Shown here piece by piece: positions 6,993 through 15,498 of a stretch of DNA of 16,991 bases. The notes beneath the pieces were generated by a model, which saw nothing but the letters and a program-made list of their open reading frames with translations, was not told the origin of the DNA and searched no databases. The DNA is taken from the NCBI GenBank assembly GCA_965369375.1, contig CBDUQN010000066.1, positions 1-16,991 of the forward strand, in the 5' to 3' direction. The position numbers were made by a program, and so were the translations under genes. Position 1 is the stretch's first letter, and the number at the start of each line of letters is the position of its first letter. The stretch comes from CBDUQN01 sp965369375 (GTDB taxonomy: Bacteria > Krumholzibacteriota > Krumholzibacteriia > Krumholzibacteriales > Krumholzibacteriaceae).

Positions 6993-7832
6993 TTACGGAA
7001 TCACTTCCAGAGCGGCCCTCGTAATGATCCCATTACTATCTTCGTCCATGAAAGACACCGTTACCCTGATACGATCTCCGGCCCATCGCACGCCGCCGGT
7101 CACGCTCTCCTTCGAGAGTCCGGCCATCAGCTCGAGCGGAAAGGCCGTTCGGAGGCTGAAGCCGTAGTGCCGAATGATTTCATCGAAACGGCGTTCCTGC
7201 TCGAACGAGAGAATCAGACGTTCCTCCCAGAAGCAGGAGAAACCCCAGCGATGAACCCTCCTCCAGGAAGTATCGCAGGATGTGAACCGCGTTTCTTTTA
7301 TATTTTCAATTGAATAGCCGAACGATATGACGGGCAACGGCCTGAAAACGAGACCGATGTCACCGGTTGCCTTCATTTCGGAATCACCGGCGCCGGGACA
7401 GCCGCACGACGGCTCATAAGAAAGCCGTCCAAGCCGCAGACTTGCTCCGACAGAAAAAAAGGAGCCCTGGGATCCCTCAATCAGATTCCTCGCCACTCCG
7501 AAGACAAAGAGGTCCTCGGTCGATTCATCGTCCTGTCCGCGATGGTACCACCCGCCACCGATATCCAGGAACCTCGTCGGGAACAGGACATCGAACTTCG
7601 CCTCCCCGGGCCGGACGCCATCGTCACTGTACTCGCCGTAGAAGGTGACCGACGTAGCCGTTACGATCGCAGATGGATTGATAAACAACGCGGAAGCGTC
7701 GTCGCCGAGCGATACGAAGGAACCGCCCATTGCCATGGATCGCGCTCCGAGCGCCGCGCCTTCGAACTGCGCGGACGCCGCAACGGGCAGCAGTATAATA
7801 ATGAGAAGGGGAAAAAGAAGGCGTCTCTTCAT
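6993..7832 (-). CDS. PorV/UPF0164-like outer-membrane protein
   Basis: This 279-residue protein starts at the ATG at 7832 (MKRRLLF). A longer start at 7874 would overlap the previous gene and bury the signal peptide. The signal ends in 'AASAQ'. The mature N-terminus 'GARSMAMGGSFVSLGDDASALFINPS' region (residues ~24-54) is the hallmark of the PorV/PorQ/UPF0164 group, FadL-like barrels common in FCB bacteria. The rest shows repeated strand-turn patterns. In Bacteroidetes PorV shuttles type IX substrates, but many relatives exist without that system, and no type IX genes are visible here. Three or four cysteines (SCGCPG, TSCDTS, FSCFW) could form disulfides. The gene sits 19 bp after the DUF4388 gene and 18 bp before the next barrel gene. 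Confidence 0.8.
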   Translation of the reverse strand: MKRRLLFPLLIIILLPVAASAQFEGAALGARSMAMGGSFVSLGDDASALFINPSAIVTATSVTFYGEYSDDGVRPGEAKFDVLFPTRFLDIGGGWYHRGQDDESTEDLFVFGVARNLIEGSQGSFFSVGASLRLGRLSYEPSCGCPGAGDSEMKATGDIGLVFRPLPVISFGYSIENIKETRFTSCDTSWRRVHRWGFSCFWEERLILSFEQERRFDEIIRHYGFSLRTAFPLELMAGLSKESVTGGVRWAGDRIRVTVSFMDEDSNGIITRAALEVIP

Positions 7833-7851
7833 AGAATCATGAGGAAAAGGA

Positions 7852-8343
7852 CTAGTTATCCTTTGATTCGTCAAGTCGTTTCAAACCCTCGAGTATGAGG
7901 TGGTCGAGTTTGATATCGAGGAATATATCTTCATCTTTCGGTTCGATATCGCTGAAAAATATGAATTGTCCCCGCTCCAGAAGAAGCGCCTCGTATACCA
8001 CCTCTTTCATTTGATCCTGGATTGCGGTTTCGAGTGATTTGTGATCGAGATACCCTTTGTCGATAAGGATATTGCCGACCCGTTTGCTGCTTCCTTTTGT
8101 CAAGAATTCGATCAGCGCCTCGTTGAGCTGCTCTTCGGTGATATACTTTTTTTCTATGAGAGCCATGCCGATTTTTTTCTTCCGCGTATCCATCGTCGCA
8201 TAGAGGAGTTCCCCATCCCGGAAATAGCAGCTCGCCACGCTGCCCGGCGTAATAAATCTCAATAAACCGCTGAGACGGGACAAACCGAAAATCTGAAAAA
8301 CCATCGAAGGTTCGAGAACAGAAAGATCTCCCCCGAAATCCAT
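7852..8343 (-). CDS. DUF4388 (PATAN-like) domain protein
   Basis: This 163-residue soluble protein has no signal peptide. The start at 8343 (MDFGGDLSVLEPS) is fixed by an ideal AGGAGG seven bases upstream (8351-8356). Residues 1-~55 match the DUF4388/PATAN style: 'LEPSMVFQIFGLSRLSGLLRF' followed by 'GSVASCYFRDGELLYA'. Residues ~58-125 look like two helical repeats of the GspE/MshE N-terminal type ('IGMALIEKKYITEEQLNEAL', then 'VGNILIDKGYLDHKSLETAI'), which in other proteins bind partners or cyclic di-GMP. The protein probably acts as a cytoplasmic signalling or adaptor component. It lies 56 bp after ppdK and 19 bp before the PorV-like gene, so it could link regulation to the envelope genes. 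The function is inferred. Confidence 0.8.
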   Translation of the reverse strand: MDFGGDLSVLEPSMVFQIFGLSRLSGLLRFITPGSVASCYFRDGELLYATMDTRKKKIGMALIEKKYITEEQLNEALIEFLTKGSSKRVGNILIDKGYLDHKSLETAIQDQMKEVVYEALLLERGQFIFFSDIEPKDEDIFLDIKLDHLILEGLKRLDESKDN

Positions 8344-8350
8344 TATGTAA

Positions 8351-8356
8351 CCTCCT
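8351..8356 (-). promoter_or_regulatory. Shine-Dalgarno site of the DUF4388 gene
   Basis: AGGAGG lies seven bases before the ATG at 8343. It decides against the upstream in-frame start at 8385. Confidence 0.85.
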
Positions 8357-8399
8357 GCTTCATCATTTCTTTCGTACGGCCTCAAGGACGGAAAACAGC

Positions 8400-11156
8400 T
8401 TATTGCCCGTCGATGTTTTCCTTGCCTTTGAGCACTGCCTGCGCCGCCGAAAGTATTGCGATCGGCACTCTGAAAGGCGAACAGCTCACATAGTCCAGAT
8501 TCGCCCTGTAACAGAATTCAATCGATGACGGTTCTCCTCCATGTTCGCCGCAAATTCCTATTTTGAGATCAGGGTTCGTCTTTCTTCCGTTCCTGACGCC
8601 AATTTCTATGAGACTGCCGACGCCCTCGCGGTCGAGCCGCTGGAAGGGATCGCTCGCCCAAATCCCCTTTTCCAGGTAATCTGCAAGAAACTTGCCTGCA
8701 TCGTCGCGACTGATGCCAAAAGTCATCTGAGTAAGGTCATTCGTCCCGAAGGAGAAGAACTGCGCCACATGCGCTATCTTATCGGCCGTCAACGCCGCTC
8801 TCGGTATTTCGATCATCGTTCCCACTAGATATGCAACCTCGATGCCCTGTTCGCGTTGAACTTCGCTCGCAATCCTTCTCACGACTTCCTCCTGGAGCGC
8901 GAGTTCTTTTACATGCCCTACGAGCGGTATCATTATCTCAGGCTGCGGTGTCGAGCCCCTCTTGGCCAACTCGCACGCCGCTTCGAAGGTCGCTCTGACC
9001 TGCATCTCCGTGATCTCCGGATAGACGATTCCGAGCCTGCATCCCCGGTGTCCGAGCATGGGATTCGCTTCCTTGAGCGAATTTATCTTCTCCTGCAGTT
9101 TCGCCTTCTCGATTCCCATCTCGGAAGCGAGCTTATCCACCTCCACATCATCGTGGGGGAGAAACTCATTAAGCGGCGGATCGAGCGTTCGAATGGTAAC
9201 CGGCCTGGAGCCCATTGCCTCGAATATGCCGATAAAATCCTCCCGCTGCATGGGCAGGAGCTTCGCAAGCGCCTTCTTTCGTCCCGTCTCATCATCGGCG
9301 AGGATCATCTCCCTCACCGCTGTTATGCGTTCGCCTTCGAAGAACATGTGCTCTGTCCGGCACAATCCGATGCCCTCCGCCCCGAACGCGACCGCCATGG
9401 CGGCCTGATCGGGGCGATCGGCGTTCGCCCTGACACCGAGTGTCTTCATCTCTCCGGCCCATGACATGAGCTTTTCAAAGTTTTTGAATATGGCGGACTT
9501 GTCCCTATCGAGTGTTTGTTCGATGAGAACCTGAATAACCTCCGACGGCCTGGTGACGATCTTTCCCTCAAACACCTCACCGGCCGTTCCGTCTACAGAG
9601 ATGAAATCGCCCTCCTTGACCGTCTTCCCTTTTGCCCCTATCACGCGTTTCTTGTAATCGATGACGAGATCCTTCGCGCCCACGACACATACCTTCCCCA
9701 TCTGCCTCGCAACGAGCGCCGCATGCGATGTCGCTCCCCCGGTGGACGTGAGAATCCCCGCAGCGGCGCTCATCCCGCGTATATCCTCGGGGCTCGTTTC
9801 AACGCGCACGAGGATGACTTCCTCGCCATCGGCGAACCGCTTCTCCGCATCGGTGGCATGAAATACGACACAACCGGTCGCCGCCCCCGGCCCGGCTTTT
9901 ATGCCGCGCGCCAGCAGCCGCTGCTTCTCGATGGCGCTCTGTTTCTCCTTCGCGTCGAAGACGGGCTGAAGGAGTTGATTGAGCTGCTCGGGATCGAGTC
10001 TCTTGATCGCCTCCTTCTTCGAAATGCGACCCTCCTCTTCCATATCGAGTGCGATCTTTATTGCCGCAAAACCTGTCCGCTTGCCGTTTCTCGTCTGGAG
10101 GATCCAGAGGCGGCCGTTCTGAATGGTGAATTCCAGATCCTGCATATCGGCATAATGCTCTTCAAGCCGATTCCTGATTTCTTCGAGCTGCCCATAGATA
10201 TCGGGCATTTCCTCTTCGAGTGAAGGCAGATCGCCCTCGCCCTTCTGATGCTTGTTGATCGGTTGCGGGGTTCTGATCCCGGCAACGACATCTTCTCCCT
10301 GCGCCTTCATCAGGTATTCGCCGTAGAAGACATTCTCGCCGGAAGCGGGATCTCTCGTGAAGGCGACTCCCGTGCCGGATGTCTCTCCGAGATTGCCGAA
10401 TACCATCGACTGCACATTGACGGCGGTTCCCCACTCCTCAGGTATATCGTTGAGCCTGCGGTAGGTCTTGGCCCTATCGTTGTTCCATGAGTTAAAAACC
10501 GCGCTGATAGCGTTCCAGAGCTGTTCGGTGGGATCCTCCGGGAAATCGATGTTCAAACGCTCTTTGATCATCCGCTTGTATCGCCCGATGAGATCCTTGA
10601 GATCGTCGACGGTCAGTTCGATATCCTTCTCGGCGCCCACCTCACCCTTCTTCTGCGAGAGCAGTTCCTCGAACGGATCCGTGTCGTCCTTGTCCTCTGA
10701 TTTGAGCTCGAGAACCACATCAGCGTACATCTGTATAAAGCGCCGGTAACAGTCGTATGAAAACCGCTCATCACCCGATGCCTTCCCAAGCCCCTCGACG
10801 GTATCTCCATTGAGACCGAGATTCAAGACGGTATCCATCATGCCCGGCATGCTCACCCGGGCGCCCGATCGTATCGAGAGCAGAAGCGGCTGCTCCGGAT
10901 CACCGAACCGTGTTCCCATCAACTTCTCGATTCTGCCGAGACTCTCCTCGACCCGGCTCTCGAGCTCCTCCGGATACGTGTTCCCGTGATCATAGAAATA
11001 GGTGCATACTTCGGTAGAAATGGTAAAGCCTGCCGGCACGGGAATGCCCAGATTTGACATTTCAGCGAGATTCGCCCCCTTGCCGCCCAACAAATCCTTC
11101 AAACCGGCATTGCCGTCCGCCTCGCCGCCTCCGAAAAAATAGACGCGCCGGGTCAC
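8400..11156 (-). CDS. ppdK: Pyruvate, phosphate dikinase
   Basis: This is a full-length 918-residue enzyme with a GTG start. It interconverts pyruvate + ATP + Pi with PEP + AMP + PPi in the cytoplasm, serving glycolysis or gluconeogenesis. The ATP-grasp N-terminal half shows 'LLGGKGANLAEM' (~22-33), 'SIRSGARVSMPGMMDTVLNLG' (~94-114), 'SGTGVAFTRDPASGE' (~260-274) and 'LEFTIQNGRLWILQTRNGKRT'. The swivelling phosphohistidine domain has 'GGATSHAALVARQMG' with His478 as the phosphocarrier. The TIM-barrel PEP/pyruvate domain shows 'GIGLCRTEHMFF', 'MLGHRGCRLGI', 'GTMIEIPRAAL', 'SFGTNDLTQMTFG' and 'VSCSPFRVPIA', where Cys892 corresponds to the catalytic acid/base. Length is slightly above the usual ~880, mainly from an acidic, charged stretch around residues 153-180. 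All key residues are present, so it should be active. Confidence 0.98.
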   Translation of the reverse strand: MTRRVYFFGGGEADGNAGLKDLLGGKGANLAEMSNLGIPVPAGFTISTEVCTYFYDHGNTYPEELESRVEESLGRIEKLMGTRFGDPEQPLLLSIRSGARVSMPGMMDTVLNLGLNGDTVEGLGKASGDERFSYDCYRRFIQMYADVVLELKSEDKDDTDPFEELLSQKKGEVGAEKDIELTVDDLKDLIGRYKRMIKERLNIDFPEDPTEQLWNAISAVFNSWNNDRAKTYRRLNDIPEEWGTAVNVQSMVFGNLGETSGTGVAFTRDPASGENVFYGEYLMKAQGEDVVAGIRTPQPINKHQKGEGDLPSLEEEMPDIYGQLEEIRNRLEEHYADMQDLEFTIQNGRLWILQTRNGKRTGFAAIKIALDMEEEGRISKKEAIKRLDPEQLNQLLQPVFDAKEKQSAIEKQRLLARGIKAGPGAATGCVVFHATDAEKRFADGEEVILVRVETSPEDIRGMSAAAGILTSTGGATSHAALVARQMGKVCVVGAKDLVIDYKKRVIGAKGKTVKEGDFISVDGTAGEVFEGKIVTRPSEVIQVLIEQTLDRDKSAIFKNFEKLMSWAGEMKTLGVRANADRPDQAAMAVAFGAEGIGLCRTEHMFFEGERITAVREMILADDETGRKKALAKLLPMQREDFIGIFEAMGSRPVTIRTLDPPLNEFLPHDDVEVDKLASEMGIEKAKLQEKINSLKEANPMLGHRGCRLGIVYPEITEMQVRATFEAACELAKRGSTPQPEIMIPLVGHVKELALQEEVVRRIASEVQREQGIEVAYLVGTMIEIPRAALTADKIAHVAQFFSFGTNDLTQMTFGISRDDAGKFLADYLEKGIWASDPFQRLDREGVGSLIEIGVRNGRKTNPDLKIGICGEHGGEPSSIEFCYRANLDYVSCSPFRVPIAILSAAQAVLKGKENIDGQ

Positions 11157-11161
11157 GGAAA

Positions 11162-11167
11162 CCTCCT
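11162..11167 (-). promoter_or_regulatory. Shine-Dalgarno site of ppdK
   Basis: AGGAGG is five bases upstream of the GTG at 11156 and supports this non-ATG start. Confidence 0.85.
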
Positions 11168-11229
11168 ATCTTTCAATATTGCAATACGTTACAGCCTCGA
11201 ATCGTTTTCCCTTGCGACAGCTTTGCGTT

Positions 11230-11257
11230 ATTGTACCAATCGGGCATGTAAAGGCAA
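11230..11257 (-). promoter_or_regulatory. Candidate sigma70-type promoter for ppdK
   Basis: On the minus strand, TTGCCT (11257-11252) and TACAAT (11235-11230) are separated by 16 bp. The -10 box matches the consensus at 5 of 6 positions. Transcription would start near 11223, leaving a leader of about 67 nt. The intergenic gap 11157-11378 otherwise holds no gene and no obvious terminator for the protease gene. Confidence 0.4.
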
Positions 11258-11378
11258 GGGAATAATGCCGTTGAATTTCTCACTGCCCTCGATGAAAATA
11301 GATTGCAGGGCGATAGATACCGATCCGCCGACAGAAGGTTTCGAAATCAGGGAATCCTCTATAGGAAGATTAATAAAT

Positions 11379-13154
11379 TTAGGGGATCCTCAATACCTTG
11401 AGAGATTTGCTGTATGAGGTGAATCGGAATACAATGAAATAGACGCCGCCGGCCACTTTTCTTCCCGAATCGTTGGTGCCGTCCCAGGTTACGCCGCGCT
11501 CCCCATAGAGCGTCTTGACGAGCGCGCCACGCACATCGTAAACTTGCGATTTCGCCGGATTGGTGAAAAAAGGATGGAATGAGAAATTGACCTGATCTGT
11601 GAAGGGGTTGGGATATCCGATGATGAGCACATCCGGCTCCCCTCCGAGTCCCGATGCGATAAGCCCTTGAGGAATGCCGTAACCGAAATCGTTATCGGGA
11701 TAGTTGTGCCGCGTGGCCGTACAGAGAAGCACTTCTCTGAGCTCCATCGGGCTCCAGTCCGGATGGATCTCGAGCAACTGTGCACAGAGTCCCGCCACCA
11801 GTGGAGCCGCGAACGACGTCCCATTGAAGAAAGAGTAATTCGTTTGATCGGGGTATGGCATAACCGAGCGAACGCCGACACCCATGGCGACGAGCTCCGG
11901 CTTTATCCTTCCGTCCGCAGTCGGTCCGCGGGAACTGTTGTAGGCCAGCTCGCCGTATCTGTTGACCATCCCCACGGTGATGACACTGTCGCCGTCCGCA
12001 GGAGCGATGAGCCCTCCATTCGGGCCGTAGTTGCCCGCGGAATTGACCACGACAATGCCCCTGGATGCCGCGATATCGGCCGCCCTCGTGCAGAGCGCGG
12101 TATTGCCGTCGAGTGAATCCGCCGTGTACCATAGCAAATAGCCGACGGAGCTCGTCACGACATCGGCGCCGATGGAGTCCATCCATTCGATACCCGCAAC
12201 CCAGTTGTCCTCCTCTATCTCTATCTCCTCATCGAGGATTTCCGTTTTCGCAAGAATGTAATCCGCGCCCCACGCCGGACCGATGAGGTCACCCTCGTGA
12301 TACCCCGCTATGGTGCCGAGAACAGTCGTCCCGTGCATGTCCTGTGAGGGGTGATCCCCCTCCTCATTCGACGTCACGGTGTCGTCCTGAATGAAATCGT
12401 ACTCTGCTATCACATTCACATGCGTCAACGCTTCGTGTTCTCTCCAGAATCCCGTATCGAGAATCCCGATCAGAACGGGTGATGATCCCGCTTTTCCCCC
12501 CGAACCGTTGTATCCGAGCTCGAGCAGGTCCCGCGCCTGAATCTGGGCGAGCTGGTATACGCTCTCACCGTACTGCGCCGGAACAAAGTCATCATGGACA
12601 GCCATCGCGCGGTCTCCCACGACCCGATCGATCTCGCGCGGCGGCGCCTTCCGGTAAACGGCAACTTCCCGCGCCATCCTGACAAACGGAAGGGAACATA
12701 TCGCCTCGATCTCCGAGCAGCGGACCTCGGCGCTCACGGCGTTAAAGTATTTCGAGGTTCGCCTGAGGCGTACCGCATGCGACGATACCCTTTCGATATA
12801 GTCAGGATAAACGGGCGGCAATCCGCCCTGTCTTGCATTTGGAGAGCCGCGACGCATCACCCTTCGTGCGGCCCGCGGCGACACGCCCGCCGGCCTGTGC
12901 GTTTGAGCGCCCACCGGCGCCGATCCCTCACCATGATCGGTGAAGAAAATCCAGACATGCACCCTTTCATCGGGATGTGAGGAATCGACGAGCTTCTGAA
13001 GCCTCCGGCTGCACTTGTGCGCAGATGCCTCATTTACAGAGGATAGAATGCCGGGTTTGCTTCCGGAGGAAGATACGGTACCGATTGGAAACAGACTGAC
13101 CAGAGATCCGATGAACAGGGAGCAGAGAAACGTTTTCGTAATTGAACGCTTCAT
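11379..13154 (-). CDS. Secreted subtilisin-like (S8) serine protease with C-terminal sorting-like domain
   Basis: This 591-residue protein has a signal peptide (MKRSITKTFL, hydrophobic to ~residue 30) and a propeptide-like region (~40-180). The peptidase S8 domain (~200-500) has the full catalytic set: Asp233 in 'GILDTGF', His274 in 'DMHGTTV', oxyanion Asn375 in 'NSAGNYG' and Ser447 in 'NGTSFAAP'. Residues ~513-591 form a FlgD-Ig/type IX-A-like C-terminal domain with 'YPNPF', 'VYDVRGALVKTL', 'WDGTNDSG', 'VAGGVYF' and a final 'SKSLKVLRIP'. It is likely an extracellular or surface protease acting on proteins. The prodomain carries an Arg-rich stretch (PRAARRVMRRG) that could be a processing site. 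Its ATG overlaps the stop of the DUF4438 gene (ATGA), which suggests coupled translation despite the very different cell compartment. Confidence 0.93.
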   Translation of the reverse strand: MKRSITKTFLCSLFIGSLVSLFPIGTVSSSGSKPGILSSVNEASAHKCSRRLQKLVDSSHPDERVHVWIFFTDHGEGSAPVGAQTHRPAGVSPRAARRVMRRGSPNARQGGLPPVYPDYIERVSSHAVRLRRTSKYFNAVSAEVRCSEIEAICSLPFVRMAREVAVYRKAPPREIDRVVGDRAMAVHDDFVPAQYGESVYQLAQIQARDLLELGYNGSGGKAGSSPVLIGILDTGFWREHEALTHVNVIAEYDFIQDDTVTSNEEGDHPSQDMHGTTVLGTIAGYHEGDLIGPAWGADYILAKTEILDEEIEIEEDNWVAGIEWMDSIGADVVTSSVGYLLWYTADSLDGNTALCTRAADIAASRGIVVVNSAGNYGPNGGLIAPADGDSVITVGMVNRYGELAYNSSRGPTADGRIKPELVAMGVGVRSVMPYPDQTNYSFFNGTSFAAPLVAGLCAQLLEIHPDWSPMELREVLLCTATRHNYPDNDFGYGIPQGLIASGLGGEPDVLIIGYPNPFTDQVNFSFHPFFTNPAKSQVYDVRGALVKTLYGERGVTWDGTNDSGRKVAGGVYFIVFRFTSYSKSLKVLRIP

Positions 13155-14074
13155 CGCCTTTTTCGCCTTCGCTGCCTCTCGACGCGCCGCGCACTGCCTA
13201 TCTTGAGGTAATGAGCGATATTCGCTTTTTCTTCGATCTTCGGCACGATCATCTCTTTCCCCGCCGATATAATCATTGTAACACCGGGACCGTGACCGCT
13301 TGTGATACAGGATGCATGAACGATGATCCCGATCGAAACGGCGCCACTCTTGAGGGCTCCTCCGAAACGGCAGTCGATATCAATAAGAGCGATCACGTCA
13401 CCGAGGCGAAGGCTTTGCAGTCCGTACTTTTCCACTATCTCTCTGTCGCTGACCTGAATATCATAATCACCACTGAAGCTGTGCCCTTTGCCGAGCCCCG
13501 ATCCCATGATCGAAGCCGGTATCGCATACGCAACGGGAACAACAAGCTGTTGCTTTTGCATCTTAATGCCCATTTTCTGCAACAGGGCGGGATCGATATT
13601 CATCACCTGTATATCGGGATAATCCCTGAGACTGATTCCCTGGCCGAAGGCTCTCACCTGTATACGATCTCCCACGGTGAGCTTCTCGAGAACCTGCTTG
13701 GGAAAATCAATGAGGACATGCTCAACGCCACCGTGCTTTCCCGTAACTGTTCCCTTTGCCTTCATCGCGCCGGCGCCGCTGACTACTGCAGCCTCATTGC
13801 CGATGCATGAAAGAATGCAGAGGGCGCCGAGACTGGATCGCTCACTTTCCCTCTCCGCTGACGTTATACTAACGCCCGGCTCTACATGGTCACCGGCAAA
13901 GTCGAGAGCGGAATCACCGACAGCCACATTGTACGTAATCCCGCCCGAGCCGGGATAAACATGAAGAGAGCCTTCACTATCGACCAGGTATGGATTCTTC
14001 AGCGATATCCTCGGATGAACTATCGATCCGAGCACCGACTGCTCTATCAGCTTCTTGACATTCGTTCTCAACAT
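13151..14074 (-). CDS. DUF4438 family protein
   Basis: This 307-residue cytoplasmic protein has no signal peptide. It matches the DUF4438 pattern known from Thermotoga and other anaerobes: 'PGSGGITYNVAVGDSALDF', 'GDHVEPGVS', 'ALCILSCIGNEA', 'GTVTGKHGGVEHVLIDF', 'GQGISLRDYPDIQVMNIDP' and 'MGSGLGKGHSFSGDYDIQ'. The conserved His, Asp, Glu and Cys residues in these motifs suggest an enzyme or metal-binding site, but no reaction is established to my knowledge. Length is typical of the family except for a strongly basic tail (RRVERQRRRKRR), whose coding bases end in the protease start codon (4-bp overlap). It is the first gene after the terminator at 14131-14161, so its promoter must lie in 14075-14130 or upstream; none is convincing. 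Confidence 0.82.
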   Translation of the reverse strand: MLRTNVKKLIEQSVLGSIVHPRISLKNPYLVDSEGSLHVYPGSGGITYNVAVGDSALDFAGDHVEPGVSITSAERESERSSLGALCILSCIGNEAAVVSGAGAMKAKGTVTGKHGGVEHVLIDFPKQVLEKLTVGDRIQVRAFGQGISLRDYPDIQVMNIDPALLQKMGIKMQKQQLVVPVAYAIPASIMGSGLGKGHSFSGDYDIQVSDREIVEKYGLQSLRLGDVIALIDIDCRFGGALKSGAVSIGIIVHASCITSGHGPGVTMIISAGKEMIVPKIEEKANIAHYLKIGSARRVERQRRRKRR

Positions 14075-14130
14075 TATTGCATCCCGACTTCTTCCAAAGA
14101 TGACTTAATAAAATCCCATCACATTGGAAA

Positions 14131-14161
14131 TAAAAAACCGCCCGTCACATGCGGGCGGTTT
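14131..14161 (-). terminator. Rho-independent terminator
   Basis: On the minus strand a perfect 10-bp stem AAACCGCCCG/CGGGCGGTTT with a 7-base loop (CATGTGA) is followed by TTTATTT. It lies 22 bp after the stop of the 14183-15460 gene and separates that transcript from the DUF4438-protease pair. Confidence 0.92.
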
Positions 14162-14182
14162 GTCTGATCGTATCGACATGTT

Positions 14183-15460
14183 CTATCGTATCACCACAAT
14201 TCTGCCGTACATTTCCTCTCCACTTTCGGCGTTTTCGCATTTGTATACATAGACACCGGATGCGACATCAACGCCGGACTTATTCTTGACATCCCAGCTA
14301 ATCACACCGTCCCTCCCATCCGGACTGCTATGGTGAGTATCCCAGATAAGTTCCCCGGAAACGGTGTAGATCTTGATATTGGCTTCCTTGGGAACATTGA
14401 AAAACTTGATAGTCTCATCCTGATAGTTGTGATAGTGCGGTGTTATGTGAGCGGAAGTGCCCGTGCGGTAGGGATTAGGAACCGCATATATCTTCGCTAT
14501 GTTCGTCCCGGAATCAACGGTCACCGCTATCGCCAACGTTGCATCGCTGCAGCGAACGGAATCTTCGGGCTGGGGATAGTTCTGGACAAAGTCAGGATCC
14601 TGACAAATATAGCTGTCCCACTTATTGTGAGGATTGAAACCCTTGAAATAACCCCTGTCATACGTTGTAACGGTATAATAGTATGTGAATCCCACGTATG
14701 CGTTGCGATCGATCCACTCGTAGTACTTTCTCCCCTGCTCATCCCGCATGGGATACTGCGAAAAATAGATAGAATCGAAATTGACTCCGATGTACGCATC
14801 CTCTTTCGAGACATCAACGATAACAACCATCTCGCTCGGCCATTCACTCAAGCCCCGCCACACATGGAAACCTTCAAAATCCTGTAGATCGACCTGGAAA
14901 AAAGGAGTGTTGGCGAAAGCCGTATCGATAATACCCTCGCTGAAGTGAGCGTTTATCCCTGTATAGATGCTATCCGTTCGATCTTCCGGATTCCACAGGA
15001 TAATCGGCAATGGATCGCCCGGAGTATACGACGAACCTACATCGAGCGCGCCGCGGTACGTTCTGCTCATCTGATCGACGGTCTCGATTACGATCGGTAT
15101 GGTGCGGTCGTATCCGACGGTATCTCTCGTAGCGGTTATCTTTTCGAATTTGAGCGTGCGATCGATCTTTACGTCACCCATATAATATCCGGAAAACGTT
15201 ACATTCGATATCTCATTCGGATCGCCGGAGCCGAACCAGTTGGTAAAATCAAGTGAACCGATGCCTGTGGCAACTGAATCATGAGCCGGATACCAGCGAA
15301 CCACCACATTGCTTCCAACCCGTTCGACATATATTGAATCAGGGGGAAGCGCGATAAGCGAAAGCGTGTCGACATAGCTCGGTTCCTGCGCATTCCCATT
15401 TACAGCAGTAATAACAATTATAATAAATAAATATACCCTTACCACTCTGTTCAAATTCAC
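14183..15460 (-). CDS. Secreted fibronectin-like protein with C-terminal sorting-like (FlgD-Ig type) domain
   Basis: This 425-residue protein starts at a GTG at 15460 with a very strong AAAGGAGG four bases upstream. The signal peptide runs to ~residue 24 (NGNAQ/EPS). The middle contains Fn3-like stretches ('SIYVERVGSNVVVRWYPA'; 'FEGFHVWRGLSEWP...'; 'YVGFTYYYTVTTYDRGYF'), typical of large secreted proteins in Krumholzibacteriota/Eisenbacteria-like genomes. The C-terminus (~343-425) is a type-A sorting-like domain: 'VPNPYRTG', 'IKFFNVPKEANIKIYTVSGELIW', 'ISWDVKNKSGVDVASGVYVY' and 'GRIVVIR'. No catalytic motif is seen. It lies 38 bp after the large secreted protein gene and before the terminator, so the two probably form one transcript and may work together on the cell surface. 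Confidence 0.85.
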   Translation of the reverse strand: MNLNRVVRVYLFIIIVITAVNGNAQEPSYVDTLSLIALPPDSIYVERVGSNVVVRWYPAHDSVATGIGSLDFTNWFGSGDPNEISNVTFSGYYMGDVKIDRTLKFEKITATRDTVGYDRTIPIVIETVDQMSRTYRGALDVGSSYTPGDPLPIILWNPEDRTDSIYTGINAHFSEGIIDTAFANTPFFQVDLQDFEGFHVWRGLSEWPSEMVVIVDVSKEDAYIGVNFDSIYFSQYPMRDEQGRKYYEWIDRNAYVGFTYYYTVTTYDRGYFKGFNPHNKWDSYICQDPDFVQNYPQPEDSVRCSDATLAIAVTVDSGTNIAKIYAVPNPYRTGTSAHITPHYHNYQDETIKFFNVPKEANIKIYTVSGELIWDTHHSSPDGRDGVISWDVKNKSGVDVASGVYVYKCENAESGEEMYGRIVVIR

Positions 15461-15464
15461 CGTA

Positions 15465-15470
15465 CCTCCT
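15465..15470 (-). promoter_or_regulatory. Shine-Dalgarno site of the 425-residue secreted protein
   Basis: AGGAGG (within AAAGGAGGTACG) lies four bases before the GTG at 15460 and supports the GTG start. Confidence 0.8.
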
Positions 15471-15498
15471 TTATGAACGCTCGTTTCAGATTATTCGA

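Noticed and set aside
7846..7864. Small hairpin (AAAGGA/TCCTTT) at the stop of the DUF4388 gene as a terminator
   Set aside because: The stem is only 6 bp and AT-rich, no U-run follows, and the next gene starts 19 bp later.
9516..10223. Plus-strand open frame of 235 codons inside ppdK
   Set aside because: Antisense to a fully conserved pyruvate phosphate dikinase; no independent support.
14075..14130. Promoter for the DUF4438 gene
   Set aside because: Only weak AT-rich hexamers with poor spacing are visible after the terminator; not enough to call a site.
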